A DNA stretch of 64,000 bases, from positions 2,108,001-2,172,000 of the forward strand of contig NZ_CAAHFB010000001.1 in the NCBI RefSeq assembly GCF_900880625.1, in the 5' to 3' direction. Positions 53,160 to 62,107 of the stretch are shown here, one piece after another. Within the stretch, counting starts at the first letter, position 1. Every line of letters starts with the position of its first letter. The notes under the pieces are model-generated. The model did no database searches. It saw only the letters and a program-made list of their open reading frames with translations, and had not been told where the DNA came from. The position numbers were made by a program, and so were the translations under genes. Origin of the DNA: Halorhabdus rudnickae (lineage in GTDB: Archaea > Halobacteriota > Halobacteria > Halobacteriales > Haloarculaceae).

Positions 53160-54389
53160 TCACAGGAGGCCGGCGACCAGCAAAATACCGAGCCCGACAA
53201 GGAGCCCGCCGGCCACGAAGTGTAAGGTTTCGATGTGTTTCTCGCGCCACGCACCGACGGCTTCGGCTTTCGTGTAGCCACCGGCGACGGCGACCGTGAT
53301 GACGATCATCGGCAGGACGAACACGAAATTATACGCCACCAGGAGCGGAATCGACTGGCTCCAGGCCATCTCGGCAAGGATGCCGCCCGCAACGATGTAG
53401 GGGCCGCCGGTACAGGGCAACAGGAAGAGGCTCACCGCGATACCGGCGAGTAGGCCACCGAGGACGGCGGCCCGGTTCCACAGCGGTTTCGTCAGATAGC
53501 GCTGCATCGTCGGCCGCCAGGATCGGGGTACTTCGAAGACGAACCCGCCAGCGCCGTGACTGACCCCGTCTTTGACGTTGAGCAGCCCCAACCCGATAGC
53601 CAGCAGGCCGAACAGTCGTCTGAGGCCGCCGATCTCGACGGTGGCGGCGTTCGCTGCGGATTTCAGGCCGAAGATGAGAAGCAGACCCAGCCCTGCGTAG
53701 GTCAGGCCGACAGCGAGTGAGAACGCCAGCCCTGATTTGAGCACCGTGACTGGCTGCTCGGGGTTTCGGGTTAGGATCGTCGTGAGCAAAACCACGAGCA
53801 CCGCCAGCGCACAGGGATTGATCGCATCACCGATGGCCAGCCCCGCCAGGGAAACGAGTGTGATCGTCTCGGGACTATCGCTGCCAGCCGGTCCTGCCGT
53901 CGCGTTGTCGGCCTCTGGGCCCTGTTCGGTTGTTGCGTTGTCGGCCTCTGGGCCTGGTTCCGTTGTCACTTCGTCCTGCTCGGCGGTCGCTTCGAAGCGC
54001 TTTTCGAGGAGTTTAATCGCTGGTCTGTCCCCGATGGCGTACGCATCATCGACGAAGACGACTGGGACTGTACCCCAATATTTCCGTGGAACGTCGTATT
54101 CGCGCAGGTAGTCGGTCATCCGATCCGTGTGCTTGCGGGCGTTGTACTTCTCGACCGAGAACTTGTGATCGTCGCGCTGTTCCTCGAGGAATGCCTCGAC
54201 GTTGGCACAGTGCGGACAGGTCGGGAGATGGAAGAAGACAACGTGGACCTCCCCGCTGTCGGTGTCGTTGCTGATAGTCGTAGTCTGTTCGACCGCTTCC
54301 GCGTCCGCCATGGTAGTGGCCCCGCCGACGAGGACGGCCAACAGTACGACGACGGCAAGACCAATGCGATGGATCCCCCGAAACCCCAT
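53160..54389 (-). CDS. thioredoxin-like / CcdA-DsbD-like membrane fusion protein
   Basis: A 409-residue protein. A signal/membrane segment (about 9-24) is followed by an extracytoplasmic thioredoxin-like domain with CPHC at 58-61 (VHVVFFHLPTCPHCANVEAF). A Thr/Glu-rich linker carries an almost exact tandem 9-residue unit (PEADNATTE-type, about 155-175). The second half is a CcdA/DsbD-like domain of about six helices with two conserved cysteines, DAINPCALAVL and FLLPCTGGPY. It would carry electrons from the cytoplasm to outside thiols, for protein disulphide or cytochrome maturation. ATG 54389 is preferred over 54419. No cytochrome gene is near. Confidence 0.85.
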   Translation of the reverse strand: MGFRGIHRIGLAVVVLLAVLVGGATTMADAEAVEQTTTISNDTDSGEVHVVFFHLPTCPHCANVEAFLEEQRDDHKFSVEKYNARKHTDRMTDYLREYDVPRKYWGTVPVVFVDDAYAIGDRPAIKLLEKRFEATAEQDEVTTEPGPEADNATTEQGPEADNATAGPAGSDSPETITLVSLAGLAIGDAINPCALAVLVVLLTTILTRNPEQPVTVLKSGLAFSLAVGLTYAGLGLLLIFGLKSAANAATVEIGGLRRLFGLLAIGLGLLNVKDGVSHGAGGFVFEVPRSWRPTMQRYLTKPLWNRAAVLGGLLAGIAVSLFLLPCTGGPYIVAGGILAEMAWSQSIPLLVAYNFVFVLPMIVITVAVAGGYTKAEAVGAWREKHIETLHFVAGGLLVGLGILLVAGLL

Positions 54390-54555
54390 TTGCTTTCGAT
54401 CAGCTGATTGTACAAACAAATACTCGCCACCCCAGTATTACGGGCGTTTATAATAGATAGGTGGGGCATGGTATCACTTCACATGTAATAACTCGGCAAT
54501 CAGTATTACTGAAGATCGAAAAAGTATTATTCTACGATCGAGTACCTCGCTGTTG

Positions 54556-55665
54556 ATGCGAACCCGACGATCGGTACTCAGCGCACTTGGGGCCAGCACT
54601 GTGGGAGGACTCACAGGCTGTACCGCGTCGTTTTCGGCGTCGAGTGGTGGGACGACCACGGCCGCTCGCGAAATCACGGACGGGTTCGGTCGGTCGGTGA
54701 CCGTTCCGGAGACGGTCGAGCGCGTCGTTGGCGTCGGGCCGGGCGCCCTCCGACAGATCGCCTATCTGGACGCCACCGACCGCGTGGTCGGTATCGAAGA
54801 CGCAGAGGCTGGCTGGGCGAGACGTGTGCCGTACAACCAGGCCAACCCCGTGTTACGAGACAAGCACGTGATCGGTTCGGCCGGCCCCTCTGCTGGGGGC
54901 AACAGTGAAGCCATTCTTTCAGTCGACCCGGACGTACTCTTCTATTATGGGGACAGCTCTCGGGCGGAGTCGTTGCAGTCTCAGACGGACACACCGGTTG
55001 TCGGTCTCGATATCGTCGACTTCGTCTATCCGGCCGCTCGCGAAACGATGTTCGGCACCTGGCAGCTCGTCGGCGACGTGCTGGGCCAAGACGGGCGGGC
55101 CGAGACACTGATCGAGTTCGTCCGTGGGACGATCGACGACCTCCGGACACGGACGGACGAGATCGCAGTCGGCGAGCGAGACGCTGCGTACGTCGGCGCG
55201 ATCAACTACAAGGGGGGCCACGGCATCGCGACGACACGAAAGTGCTTCGCGCCGTTTCGCTGGACCGGTGTCGAGAACGTCGCCGGCGCGATCGGTACCG
55301 ACGCCGCGTCCGTCGAGGTGAGCGACGAACAGCTCCTTCGGTGGGATCCAGCGACGATGTTCGTCAGTGCGTCAAACCTCGGCCAGGTCCGCGAGGACGC
55401 GGCCGCGAGCCCTGAGTATGCCTCGATCCGAGCGGTCGAGACCGGCGAGACGTATTCGATTCTCCCGCACGCCAGCTATCACCACAACTATGGATCGATC
55501 CTCGCGAACGCCTATTTCGTCGGGCGTACAGTCTATCCTGACCGCTTCGAGGATGTCGATCTCAAGACAAAGACGAACGAGATTTTCGAGACGATGCTCG
55601 GTACGGGTTTGTACGAGAATCTGCTCGAAGCCTACGACGCGTTCGACCGACTCGAATTGCCATGA
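54556..55665 (+). CDS. TroA/BtuF-like ABC substrate-binding lipoprotein
   Basis: A 369-residue solute-binding protein. It begins MRTRRSVLSALGASTVGGLT with a twin-arginine (RR) and lipobox GLTGC (Cys near 22), so it is exported and lipid-anchored. The body has the class III pattern: ITDGFGRSVTVPETVERVVG, DPDVLFYYGDSS and later an AYVGAINYKGGHGIATTRKC segment typical of archaeal metal-complex binding proteins (iron, cobalamin or molybdate/tungstate-type). ATG 54556 is used; an overlapping TTG is just upstream. The next gene's ATG overlaps its stop (ATGA), so the transporter is an operon. Confidence 0.88.
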   Translation: MRTRRSVLSALGASTVGGLTGCTASFSASSGGTTTAAREITDGFGRSVTVPETVERVVGVGPGALRQIAYLDATDRVVGIEDAEAGWARRVPYNQANPVLRDKHVIGSAGPSAGGNSEAILSVDPDVLFYYGDSSRAESLQSQTDTPVVGLDIVDFVYPAARETMFGTWQLVGDVLGQDGRAETLIEFVRGTIDDLRTRTDEIAVGERDAAYVGAINYKGGHGIATTRKCFAPFRWTGVENVAGAIGTDAASVEVSDEQLLRWDPATMFVSASNLGQVREDAAASPEYASIRAVETGETYSILPHASYHHNYGSILANAYFVGRTVYPDRFEDVDLKTKTNEIFETMLGTGLYENLLEAYDAFDRLELP

Positions 55666-56711
55666 CAGAGACCGCTGTGGCGGGTCATCAAAGATCGTTC
55701 CGTCGACGAGTCGCCTTTCTCGGCGGTGTCGGCGCTCTGTTTGCCGGTACCGCCCTGCTGGCGCTGGCGATCGGCTCCGTTCGCGTTCCGCTGGTTGATT
55801 TGTTTGGGGCTCTGTTCGGCCGCGGCACGGAACTGCATTCCAACATCGTCTGGCGAAATCGCTTACCGCGGGTCCTCGCCGCTGCCGCGGCCGGCGGTGG
55901 TCTGGCCGTCGCGGGAGCGGCGATGCAGACCGTCCTCCGCAATCCGCTCGGCGCGCCATACACGCTTGGTATCTCCCAGGCGGCGGCCTTCGGGGCCGCA
56001 CTGGCGATTTCCATCACTGGCGTGGGGGCGGGGTCGGCGGCCGGTGGGTTCCTCGCGACGTCTCTGACACCGATCGCCGCGTTTGTCGCAGGGATGGTCT
56101 TGACGGGCGTCATTCTCGCGTTGGTCACGTATCGGCGGGCCACACCCGAAACGATGATCCTCACCGGCGTCGCACTCGGGTCGCTGTTCCAGGCTGGGTT
56201 GACGCTGTTGCAGTACTTCGCCAGTGATACCGAGGTCGCGGCCATCGTTTATTGGACGTTCGGCGATGTCGGACGGGTTGGCTGGCCGAAGGTGCTCGTG
56301 ATGCTCGCGTTCGTCCTTGCGGCGACCGCATACTTCGTTCGACACGGCTGGGATTACGACGTGCTCGATGCGGGAACGGACACGGCAAAGAGCCTCGGGG
56401 TGAACGTCGAATCGCTACGGATTCGCGGGATGGCAGTTGCTTCGATCGTCACTGCACTAATTGTTTCTTTTGTGGGAATTATTGGCTTCGTCGGGCTGGT
56501 TGCCCCCCACATCGTCCGGATGGTTATCGGCGGTACGGAGCGCACGCTCATGCCGGCCTCGGCGCTGGTCGGAGCGACCCTGCTTGTCGCGGCCGATACG
56601 ATCGCCCGGACGGTGCTTGCGCCGGTGGTGTTACCGGTCGGGATTCTCACGTCGTTCATCGGTGCGCCGCTGTTTATCTATCTCGTCCTCAGGGGGAGGG
56701 AATACTGGTGA
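55662..56711 (+). CDS. FecCD/BtuC-family ABC permease
   Basis: A 349-residue permease with about nine to ten helices. Characteristic sequences are VWRNRLPRVLAAAAAGGGLA near 65, NPLGAPYTLGISQAAAFGAA and the C-terminal GFVGLVAPHIVRMVIGGTER. Such permeases import iron-siderophore, heme, cobalamin or metal chelates. It starts inside the binding-protein stop and its own stop overlaps the GTG of the ATPase gene. Confidence 0.95.
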   Translation: MTETAVAGHQRSFRRRVAFLGGVGALFAGTALLALAIGSVRVPLVDLFGALFGRGTELHSNIVWRNRLPRVLAAAAAGGGLAVAGAAMQTVLRNPLGAPYTLGISQAAAFGAALAISITGVGAGSAAGGFLATSLTPIAAFVAGMVLTGVILALVTYRRATPETMILTGVALGSLFQAGLTLLQYFASDTEVAAIVYWTFGDVGRVGWPKVLVMLAFVLAATAYFVRHGWDYDVLDAGTDTAKSLGVNVESLRIRGMAVASIVTALIVSFVGIIGFVGLVAPHIVRMVIGGTERTLMPASALVGATLLVAADTIARTVLAPVVLPVGILTSFIGAPLFIYLVLRGREYW

Positions 56712-57550
56712 CACTCGACATTCGGCATTTGGCGTTTGCCTACGACGACGAACGTGTCCTCGACGGGATCAACCTCACGGCCGAATCGGGCGAACTGCTC
56801 GGTCTCCTCGGGCCAAACGGGTCCGGGAAGAGTACGCTCTTAGAGTGCTGTAATCGGCTGCTGGAGCCTGATTCGGGAACCGTCTCCCTCGGCGGTACCT
56901 CCGTCGGCGACCTCGTGGCCGACGAACGGGCCCGTCGAATCGGATACGTCCCGCAGGCGGAATCCCGGGCGTTTCCGGCCTCGGTCTTCGAGACGATCCT
57001 GCAGGGACGACGGCCCCACGGTGGATGGACGCCGAGCGATAGCGACCGGGCGGCCGTCGAGGCGACGATCGATCGACTCGACCTCGACGGACTGGCGACC
57101 CGAAACGTGGGCGACCTCTCCGGGGGGCAGCGTCAGAAGGTCTGCCTCGGGCGGGCGCTCGTGGGCGATCCGTCGGTCCTGTTGCTCGACGAGCCGACAA
57201 GCGCGCTCGACCTGAAACACCGCCTGGATGTCATGGACCGCATCCTCGGTGAAGTCCGAGACGGGGTTGCGGGCTTGATCGCAATTCACGACCTGAACCT
57301 GGCGGCCCGCTACTGCGATCGGGTTGCGCTCCTCTCAGACGGCCGGGTCTACGCCGTGGGCGAACCAGACGTACTCACGCCCGAGACAGTCCGGGCGGTC
57401 TACGACGTCGAGGCAAGCGTCCGCGAGCACGGCGATCGGCGACTTGTCGTCCCCGAATCGCCGGTCGATCGCGAACCCGGGGGTTCACCAGCGCTGGACC
57501 GACCGGCTGACACCTCCGTGGCGGGCGAACCGGTGGCGACTGACGACTAA
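56708..57550 (+). CDS. FecE/BtuD-like ABC ATPase
   Basis: A 280-residue ATPase. GTG 56708 (GTGA overlap with the permease stop) is the start; a longer reading frame upstream is only a shadow of the permease. It has Walker A GPNGSGKST (35-43), Q-loop, signature LSGGQRQK (about 138-145), Walker B VLLLDEPTSALD and H-loop IHDLNLAARYCD. It powers the permease. The C-terminal tail is Pro/Asp-rich. Confidence 0.95.
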   Translation: MTLDIRHLAFAYDDERVLDGINLTAESGELLGLLGPNGSGKSTLLECCNRLLEPDSGTVSLGGTSVGDLVADERARRIGYVPQAESRAFPASVFETILQGRRPHGGWTPSDSDRAAVEATIDRLDLDGLATRNVGDLSGGQRQKVCLGRALVGDPSVLLLDEPTSALDLKHRLDVMDRILGEVRDGVAGLIAIHDLNLAARYCDRVALLSDGRVYAVGEPDVLTPETVRAVYDVEASVREHGDRRLVVPESPVDREPGGSPALDRPADTSVAGEPVATDD

Positions 57551-57564
57551 CTGAGCGTGATACG

Positions 57565-58695
57565 ATGGATGACCCCCTGACACAGATCGGGACGGTGCAC
57601 AGCGCCTTCGAGGAACCAGCCGATCCGGACGAGATGCGTTCTCGGGAGAGTACGATCGTCGTCGATCCCGACTACGAGGCGGGCCTCTACCGGATCGAGG
57701 ACACCGACCACCTCAAGATCGTCTTTTTCCTCCACGAGGCCGACGAGCCGACGCTCCGGGGTCCCCGGCGCTATGGCGTCGAACGCGGGACCTTCGCCTG
57801 CCGAAGTCCCAATCGACCGAGTCCGATCGGGACCACGACCGTCGAGTTACTTGAGCGAGACGGCCGGCAACTGCGCGTCTCCGGTCTCGACGCTATCGAC
57901 GGGACGCCCGTGCTTGACATCAAGCCTTACGCGCCGAGTTTAGACCAACCGGACACCGTGGACGAAGACCGCCGTACAACCCCCCGTGGGCGAGTCGAAC
58001 GGGCGATTCGCAATCGTAGCCACAGGGAACTTCTGCTCCGTACCGGCGAGATCCACGGGCATTTGTGTCCGTATCTCGCGCTGGGTGTGATGGCCGGGGT
58101 CCACGCGATGCGGGAACTCGGGGCGACCAGCGAGGGGATGGAGGATCTTGTGGCCGTCGTCGAGACGAACAGTTGCTTCGCCGACGGTGTCCAGTACGTG
58201 ACGGGCTGTACGTTCGGGAATAATGCGCTGATCTATCGTGATTACGGCAAGACTGCTGTGACGCTCGTCTCACGGGACGACCCCGACGACGGCGTCCGAA
58301 TCCACGTCCGCGAGCGCGAGGGGATCATCGAGCGGGACTATCCCGAGGCCAGCGAGTTGTTCGAGCGGGTCGTCAGCGAGCGTGAGGGGACGCCCGTGGA
58401 GCGTGAGCGCCTCGACGAACGGTGGGCCGAGGTTGCGTTCGACCTGATCGAGCGCCCAATCTTTGACTGCTGTGACGTCGAGACGGGCGTGTCGGTCGCC
58501 CTCCCCGAGAAGGCGCCGATCTTCGAGGACGCCGTCTGTTCTGATTGTGGGGAGCAGGTCATGGCTCCCAAAACGGTCGAGCGCGACGGCGAGCAATACT
58601 GTCGGGGGTGTGTCGACGTGCCGTACTGCCACCTGGACGGGCGCGGACTGAGTCGAATCGAGGCTTCTGAATCCTCTATCGGCCACCCACAGTAA
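57565..58695 (+). CDS. TrmO-like (TsaA) domain fused to FmdE-like domain
   Basis: A 376-residue two-domain protein. Residues 1-140 match TrmO/TsaA, the tRNA t6A37 N6-methyltransferase fold: IVFFLHEAD, RGTFACRSPNRPSPIGTTTV, then LDAIDGTPVLDIKPYAPSLD. Residues 150-310 match FmdE (formylmethanofuran dehydrogenase subunit E family): LLRTGEIHGHLCPYLALGVM, TNSCFADGVQYVTGCTFGNN. The end is a zinc-ribbon-like CSDCGEQV ... YCRGCVDVPYC. FmdE proteins bind metal, and their role outside methanogens is not known. It is 14 nt after the ABC ATPase, so it is probably co-transcribed and linked to whatever the transporter imports. Confidence 0.85.
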   Translation: MDDPLTQIGTVHSAFEEPADPDEMRSRESTIVVDPDYEAGLYRIEDTDHLKIVFFLHEADEPTLRGPRRYGVERGTFACRSPNRPSPIGTTTVELLERDGRQLRVSGLDAIDGTPVLDIKPYAPSLDQPDTVDEDRRTTPRGRVERAIRNRSHRELLLRTGEIHGHLCPYLALGVMAGVHAMRELGATSEGMEDLVAVVETNSCFADGVQYVTGCTFGNNALIYRDYGKTAVTLVSRDDPDDGVRIHVREREGIIERDYPEASELFERVVSEREGTPVERERLDERWAEVAFDLIERPIFDCCDVETGVSVALPEKAPIFEDAVCSDCGEQVMAPKTVERDGEQYCRGCVDVPYCHLDGRGLSRIEASESSIGHPQ

Positions 58696-59135
58696 CTCAC
58701 TCCGGGTGGAAGGCCTGCCTGCCGCGGAGTATCTAACTCCCCATTAATGTGGACGCGAACCTGTACTTCCTGTTCATGGTCCCGCGTGATATCGTCGCCG
58801 ACAGCGTCGGCGTGCCGGATTGCGGCGTCGTGGCGTAAGTCGCTCTTCGCGACGCCGCCGACTCCGGGGCGAAATCAACCATGCGAAGAAGAGCCTGGGT
58901 TCAGCTACTCGTCGGGCTGAGGCCGGCGCTCCGACATTGTCTGCTTGTTTCGGCGTTTTTTGCCACTATCTTGCCTGTACTTTCGTGAAAGAACTATCGC
59001 AATTTCTATCTATCGTCTCAATACGATCACATATATCCACTTTCGTCACTCTAGAATGTAATATCTAAGGTTAAATTGGCATATTTAGAAACAGTTCGGA
59101 ATCTTCAAGCTTCTCACCGAGATAATCCTTCAACA
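58696..59135. other. intergenic region before the MFS gene
   Basis: The first ~250 nt are GC-rich and contain an open stretch (about 58749-58839, VDANLYFLFMVPRDIVADSV then a stop) that may be debris. The last 160 nt are AT-rich and hold the likely MFS promoter (GTTAAATTGG about 59070-59079, CATATTTAG about 59081-59089). No complete gene is recognised. Confidence 0.5.
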
Positions 59136-60416
59136 GTGGAACGGATCCGGGCCTCTCGTCGGGCGTCGTGGTCACCGAGTCGACAGACGCTGATACTCGC
59201 GAGTGTCGCCGGCGGCTGGTTTTTCACGTTCGGTTTGCGTTTTGCTCTTCCGGGCATCTTGCCGACGATCACTGCTTCGTTCCCTGATGCGACCGAAACG
59301 CAGGCGGGGATCGCAGTGACTGTACTCTGGGCAAGTTACGGTATCATGCAGTTTCCGGCGGGCATCGCGGCCGACCGGATCGGCGAGCGCCGGGTCCTCG
59401 TTGCGAGTCTCGTCTTGGCCGCGCTCGGGTTGTTCGCGTTTTCGTTCACGCCGACATTCTCCCTGTTTGTCGTCGCGACGGGGACGTTCGGTGCGGCCAC
59501 TGGCCTGTATGGCCCGCCTCGGGGGACGCTCCTCACGCGGACGTTTCCGAAACACGCAGACCGGGCACTGGGAATCACGCTCGCCCTCGGGAGTATCGGT
59601 GCCGCAGCCCTTCCCGCGATCGCGGCCGTACTTGTCGCCGGATTGGGGTGGCGGGCCACACTTGGACTCGCTATTCCTGGCTTCCTGCTCGCTTCTATCG
59701 GTGTCTACGTTGCTGTCGGCGCAAAGCAGACCGACGGGGGGAAAGGCGCAAATCAGTCCGCCGTCGAGCAAGGCCAGGACCGTGAGGGACCGTCGATTGC
59801 GAGCGTCCTCGTCTCGGCGGGCCGTGCGATCACCAATCGCCAGACTGCGCTCGCCATCCTGGCGGCGATCGTGATGTACTTCGGCTTTCAGGGAATTACG
59901 GCCCTCCTGACGACCTATCTCGTCACCGAGAAAGGATTTACACAGCCCGACGCGGGCCTTCTGTTCGGATTGCTCTTCCTCGTCGGCGCACTGACACAGT
60001 GGCTCGCCGGTCGTTTTGCCGACCGTCGGCGATCGGCTCGCGTCCTCGCAGCCATCGCCTTCGTGAGCGTGTTCCCACTGTTGGGACTGGTCGCCTTCGA
60101 TAGCCGACTTCTCGTTGCGGCCAGTACCGTTACGATCGGCATTCGCATGGGATTCGCACCTGTCTCGAACGCGTTCATTATCGACTTGCTCCCCGACGAC
60201 GTTGCTGGCACTGCCTGGGGCGGTGTCCGTACGGCATTGTTTGTCGTGAGTGCGTTCGGTTCCACCTTCGTCGGCGTCCTGGCTGCCGAGGACTACTTCG
60301 ACGAAGCCATCCTCTTGTTGGCCCTTTTTACCGCTGGTGCTGCAGTCCTGTACCTTGCGCTGCCCACCTGTTGCCCGAGAACCTTCTTGGCTGACTGTTT
60401 GGATCGAGGGTCGTAA
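59136..60416 (+). CDS. major facilitator superfamily transporter
   Basis: A 426-residue permease with about twelve helices in two halves. The loop-2 motif is GIAADRIGERRVLVA, and the second-half counterpart is GRFADRRRSARVLAA. There is a short hydrophilic central loop (about 195-225, Glu/Gln-rich). The substrate is not evident; nothing suggests a specific sugar, nitrate or drug type. Start: GTG 59136 is preferred, as a TATA-like element lies 50-60 nt upstream; TTG 59076 would add 20 residues but overlaps the TATA. The C-terminal PTCCPRTFLADC has two adjacent cysteines, unusual for the family. Confidence 0.85.
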   Translation: MERIRASRRASWSPSRQTLILASVAGGWFFTFGLRFALPGILPTITASFPDATETQAGIAVTVLWASYGIMQFPAGIAADRIGERRVLVASLVLAALGLFAFSFTPTFSLFVVATGTFGAATGLYGPPRGTLLTRTFPKHADRALGITLALGSIGAAALPAIAAVLVAGLGWRATLGLAIPGFLLASIGVYVAVGAKQTDGGKGANQSAVEQGQDREGPSIASVLVSAGRAITNRQTALAILAAIVMYFGFQGITALLTTYLVTEKGFTQPDAGLLFGLLFLVGALTQWLAGRFADRRRSARVLAAIAFVSVFPLLGLVAFDSRLLVAASTVTIGIRMGFAPVSNAFIIDLLPDDVAGTAWGGVRTALFVVSAFGSTFVGVLAAEDYFDEAILLLALFTAGAAVLYLALPTCCPRTFLADCLDRGS

Positions 60417-60622
60417 CCGTCGCAGGTGTACGCTACTGCGTAGCTGGACCTGAGCGACGAGCGACGGCTGTGACGGAGAACTTGTGGTGATCGGCGCCAA
60501 CTGCCCGGGTAACCGTTACGAACGCGTTCGTTCGCGAACCGTGCTGATCGCCACGATACTGCACGGCCCTTTGCGTACTCATTGCCGTCTCGGTGTCTCA
60601 CAACCTGGCATTCTCAGCGCTC
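60417..60622. other. intergenic region after the MFS gene
   Basis: 206 nt without a recognised gene or hairpin terminator. From 60623 the DNA becomes homologous to the region before the first FAD oxidoreductase. Confidence 0.5.
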
Positions 60623-60802
60623 GCACAATAGTATTGCACGTTAATTACAATTTCAAACTATCGTATATCACTAATAGAGATTACTACTCAACCATTTTGT
60701 AGTTTATTACGCCTAGATTTATGTGTATGCAACCTGTAGTAGTGGTTGTAGCAGACAAGACCAAACCCATCCAGGGTCTCCTCGGTCGGGGGTTTACTAC
60801 TC
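60623..60802 (+). repeat. conserved upstream region of FAD oxidoreductase, copy 2
   Basis: 180 nt homologous to 50806-50988, with only 3 nt difference in length. It includes CAACC-N9-GGTTG (60730-60748), an inverted repeat that is imperfect in copy 1, and TTTACTACTCATGA at the start. Confidence 0.85.
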
Positions 60803-62086
60803 ATGATATCACAGCCTGTTCGAGACGAAACCGACGCGTCGTACGTCGTGGTCGGCGATGGTATCGCCGGCAGTTCGGCAGCGGCAGAACTGTCCGACCG
60901 GACGACCAACGCTTCGATCACGGTAGTGACTGGCGAATCGGAGCCACTCTACAACCGGATTCTGATCAAGGAGTTCGCCAAAGGGACGCTGTCGGCGGAC
61001 GTCGTCCGAATGCACGACCGATCGTGGTACGACGACCGCGACATCGACCTCCGCCTCGGCACACGCGTCGAAGCTGTCGATACCGCCGCCCAGGTCCTCG
61101 AAACCGAGGCCGGCAAGTCGATCGCTTACGACGAGTTGCTGATTGCGACCGGGAGCACACCGCGGTCGTTACCGGTCGAGAACGCCGACGCCGACGGCGT
61201 CACCACGTTCTGGACGATCGAGGACGCCGAGGAGATTCGGCAGAACGCTGCTAGGGCCGAACACAACGTGATCGTCGGCGGCGGCCTGCTGGGGATCGAC
61301 TACGCTGCCATCGCCGCCGCCCAGGACATCGACGCTCACTACCTCATTCGGGAGGGCCACTGGTTCTCGGGCGCCCTCTCGGAAACTGGTGCCGAGATCG
61401 TTCACGAGGCCTTGCGCGAGCGTGGCGTGACGCCCGTCGTCGAGACCGAGGTCAGTCGCTTCGAGACCGACGACGCTGGGCACCTCCGTGCCGCAATCGC
61501 ATCGGATGGCCGCCGATACGAGGCCGATTGTGCCGGCGTCGCCATCGGGACGACGCCGAACACGGGCTTGCTCGAGGAGACGCCAGTCCCCCTCGAAGAT
61601 GGCATCGTCGTCGACGAGACGCTTCAGACGGACGTCCCGTCGGTGTGGGCGGCGGGTGACGTGGCTCGTTACGACGACCCTCGGCTCGGGCGACACGTCA
61701 GCAACGGGTCCTGGGGGAGTGCGGCTGCTCAGGGTGAATTGGCCGCCCGGAACATGCTCGCCGCGCCCGACGCGAGAGCGCCCTTCGAGTACGTCCCGTC
61801 CTATTCGGTCTCCCATTTCGAATTTCCACTCGCGTCGTTCGGTCACCCGCGCCTCGGCGACACCTATCACGAACGCCGGTACGGCGATCGGGAGTGGCGA
61901 CGACTCGCCTTCCGTGACGGCCAACTCGTCGGTGGCGTGTTGATCGGGGATCGTGAGCCACTCCAGGCGTACAAACAACTCACTGCTAGCGGTCGCCACG
62001 TTCACCACCAGGTCCAGCAGTTGCTCGCCCCCTCCTTCGATGGAACCGTCTTCGAGCGCCAGTCCTCGCCGCTGGCCTCGGACTGA
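60803..62086 (+). CDS. FAD-dependent NAD(P)H oxidoreductase, copy 2
   Basis: A 427-residue flavoprotein of the same length as, and nearly identical to, the protein at 50989. It keeps VVVGDGIAGSSAAAEL, VGGGLLGIDYAAIA and VWAAGDVARYDD. Differences are scattered and mostly conservative, for example EIRQN for QIRQN, and HVHHQVQQLL for HVQQQVQQLL. Both copies look functional. The copy lies after the MFS gene and converges with the ECF transporter. Either a recent duplication or gene conversion keeps the two alike. Its substrate is unknown. Confidence 0.88.
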   Translation: MISQPVRDETDASYVVVGDGIAGSSAAAELSDRTTNASITVVTGESEPLYNRILIKEFAKGTLSADVVRMHDRSWYDDRDIDLRLGTRVEAVDTAAQVLETEAGKSIAYDELLIATGSTPRSLPVENADADGVTTFWTIEDAEEIRQNAARAEHNVIVGGGLLGIDYAAIAAAQDIDAHYLIREGHWFSGALSETGAEIVHEALRERGVTPVVETEVSRFETDDAGHLRAAIASDGRRYEADCAGVAIGTTPNTGLLEETPVPLEDGIVVDETLQTDVPSVWAAGDVARYDDPRLGRHVSNGSWGSAAAQGELAARNMLAAPDARAPFEYVPSYSVSHFEFPLASFGHPRLGDTYHERRYGDREWRRLAFRDGQLVGGVLIGDREPLQAYKQLTASGRHVHHQVQQLLAPSFDGTVFERQSSPLASD

Positions 62087-62107
62087 TCGAACAGACGTCG
62101 GTAGATT

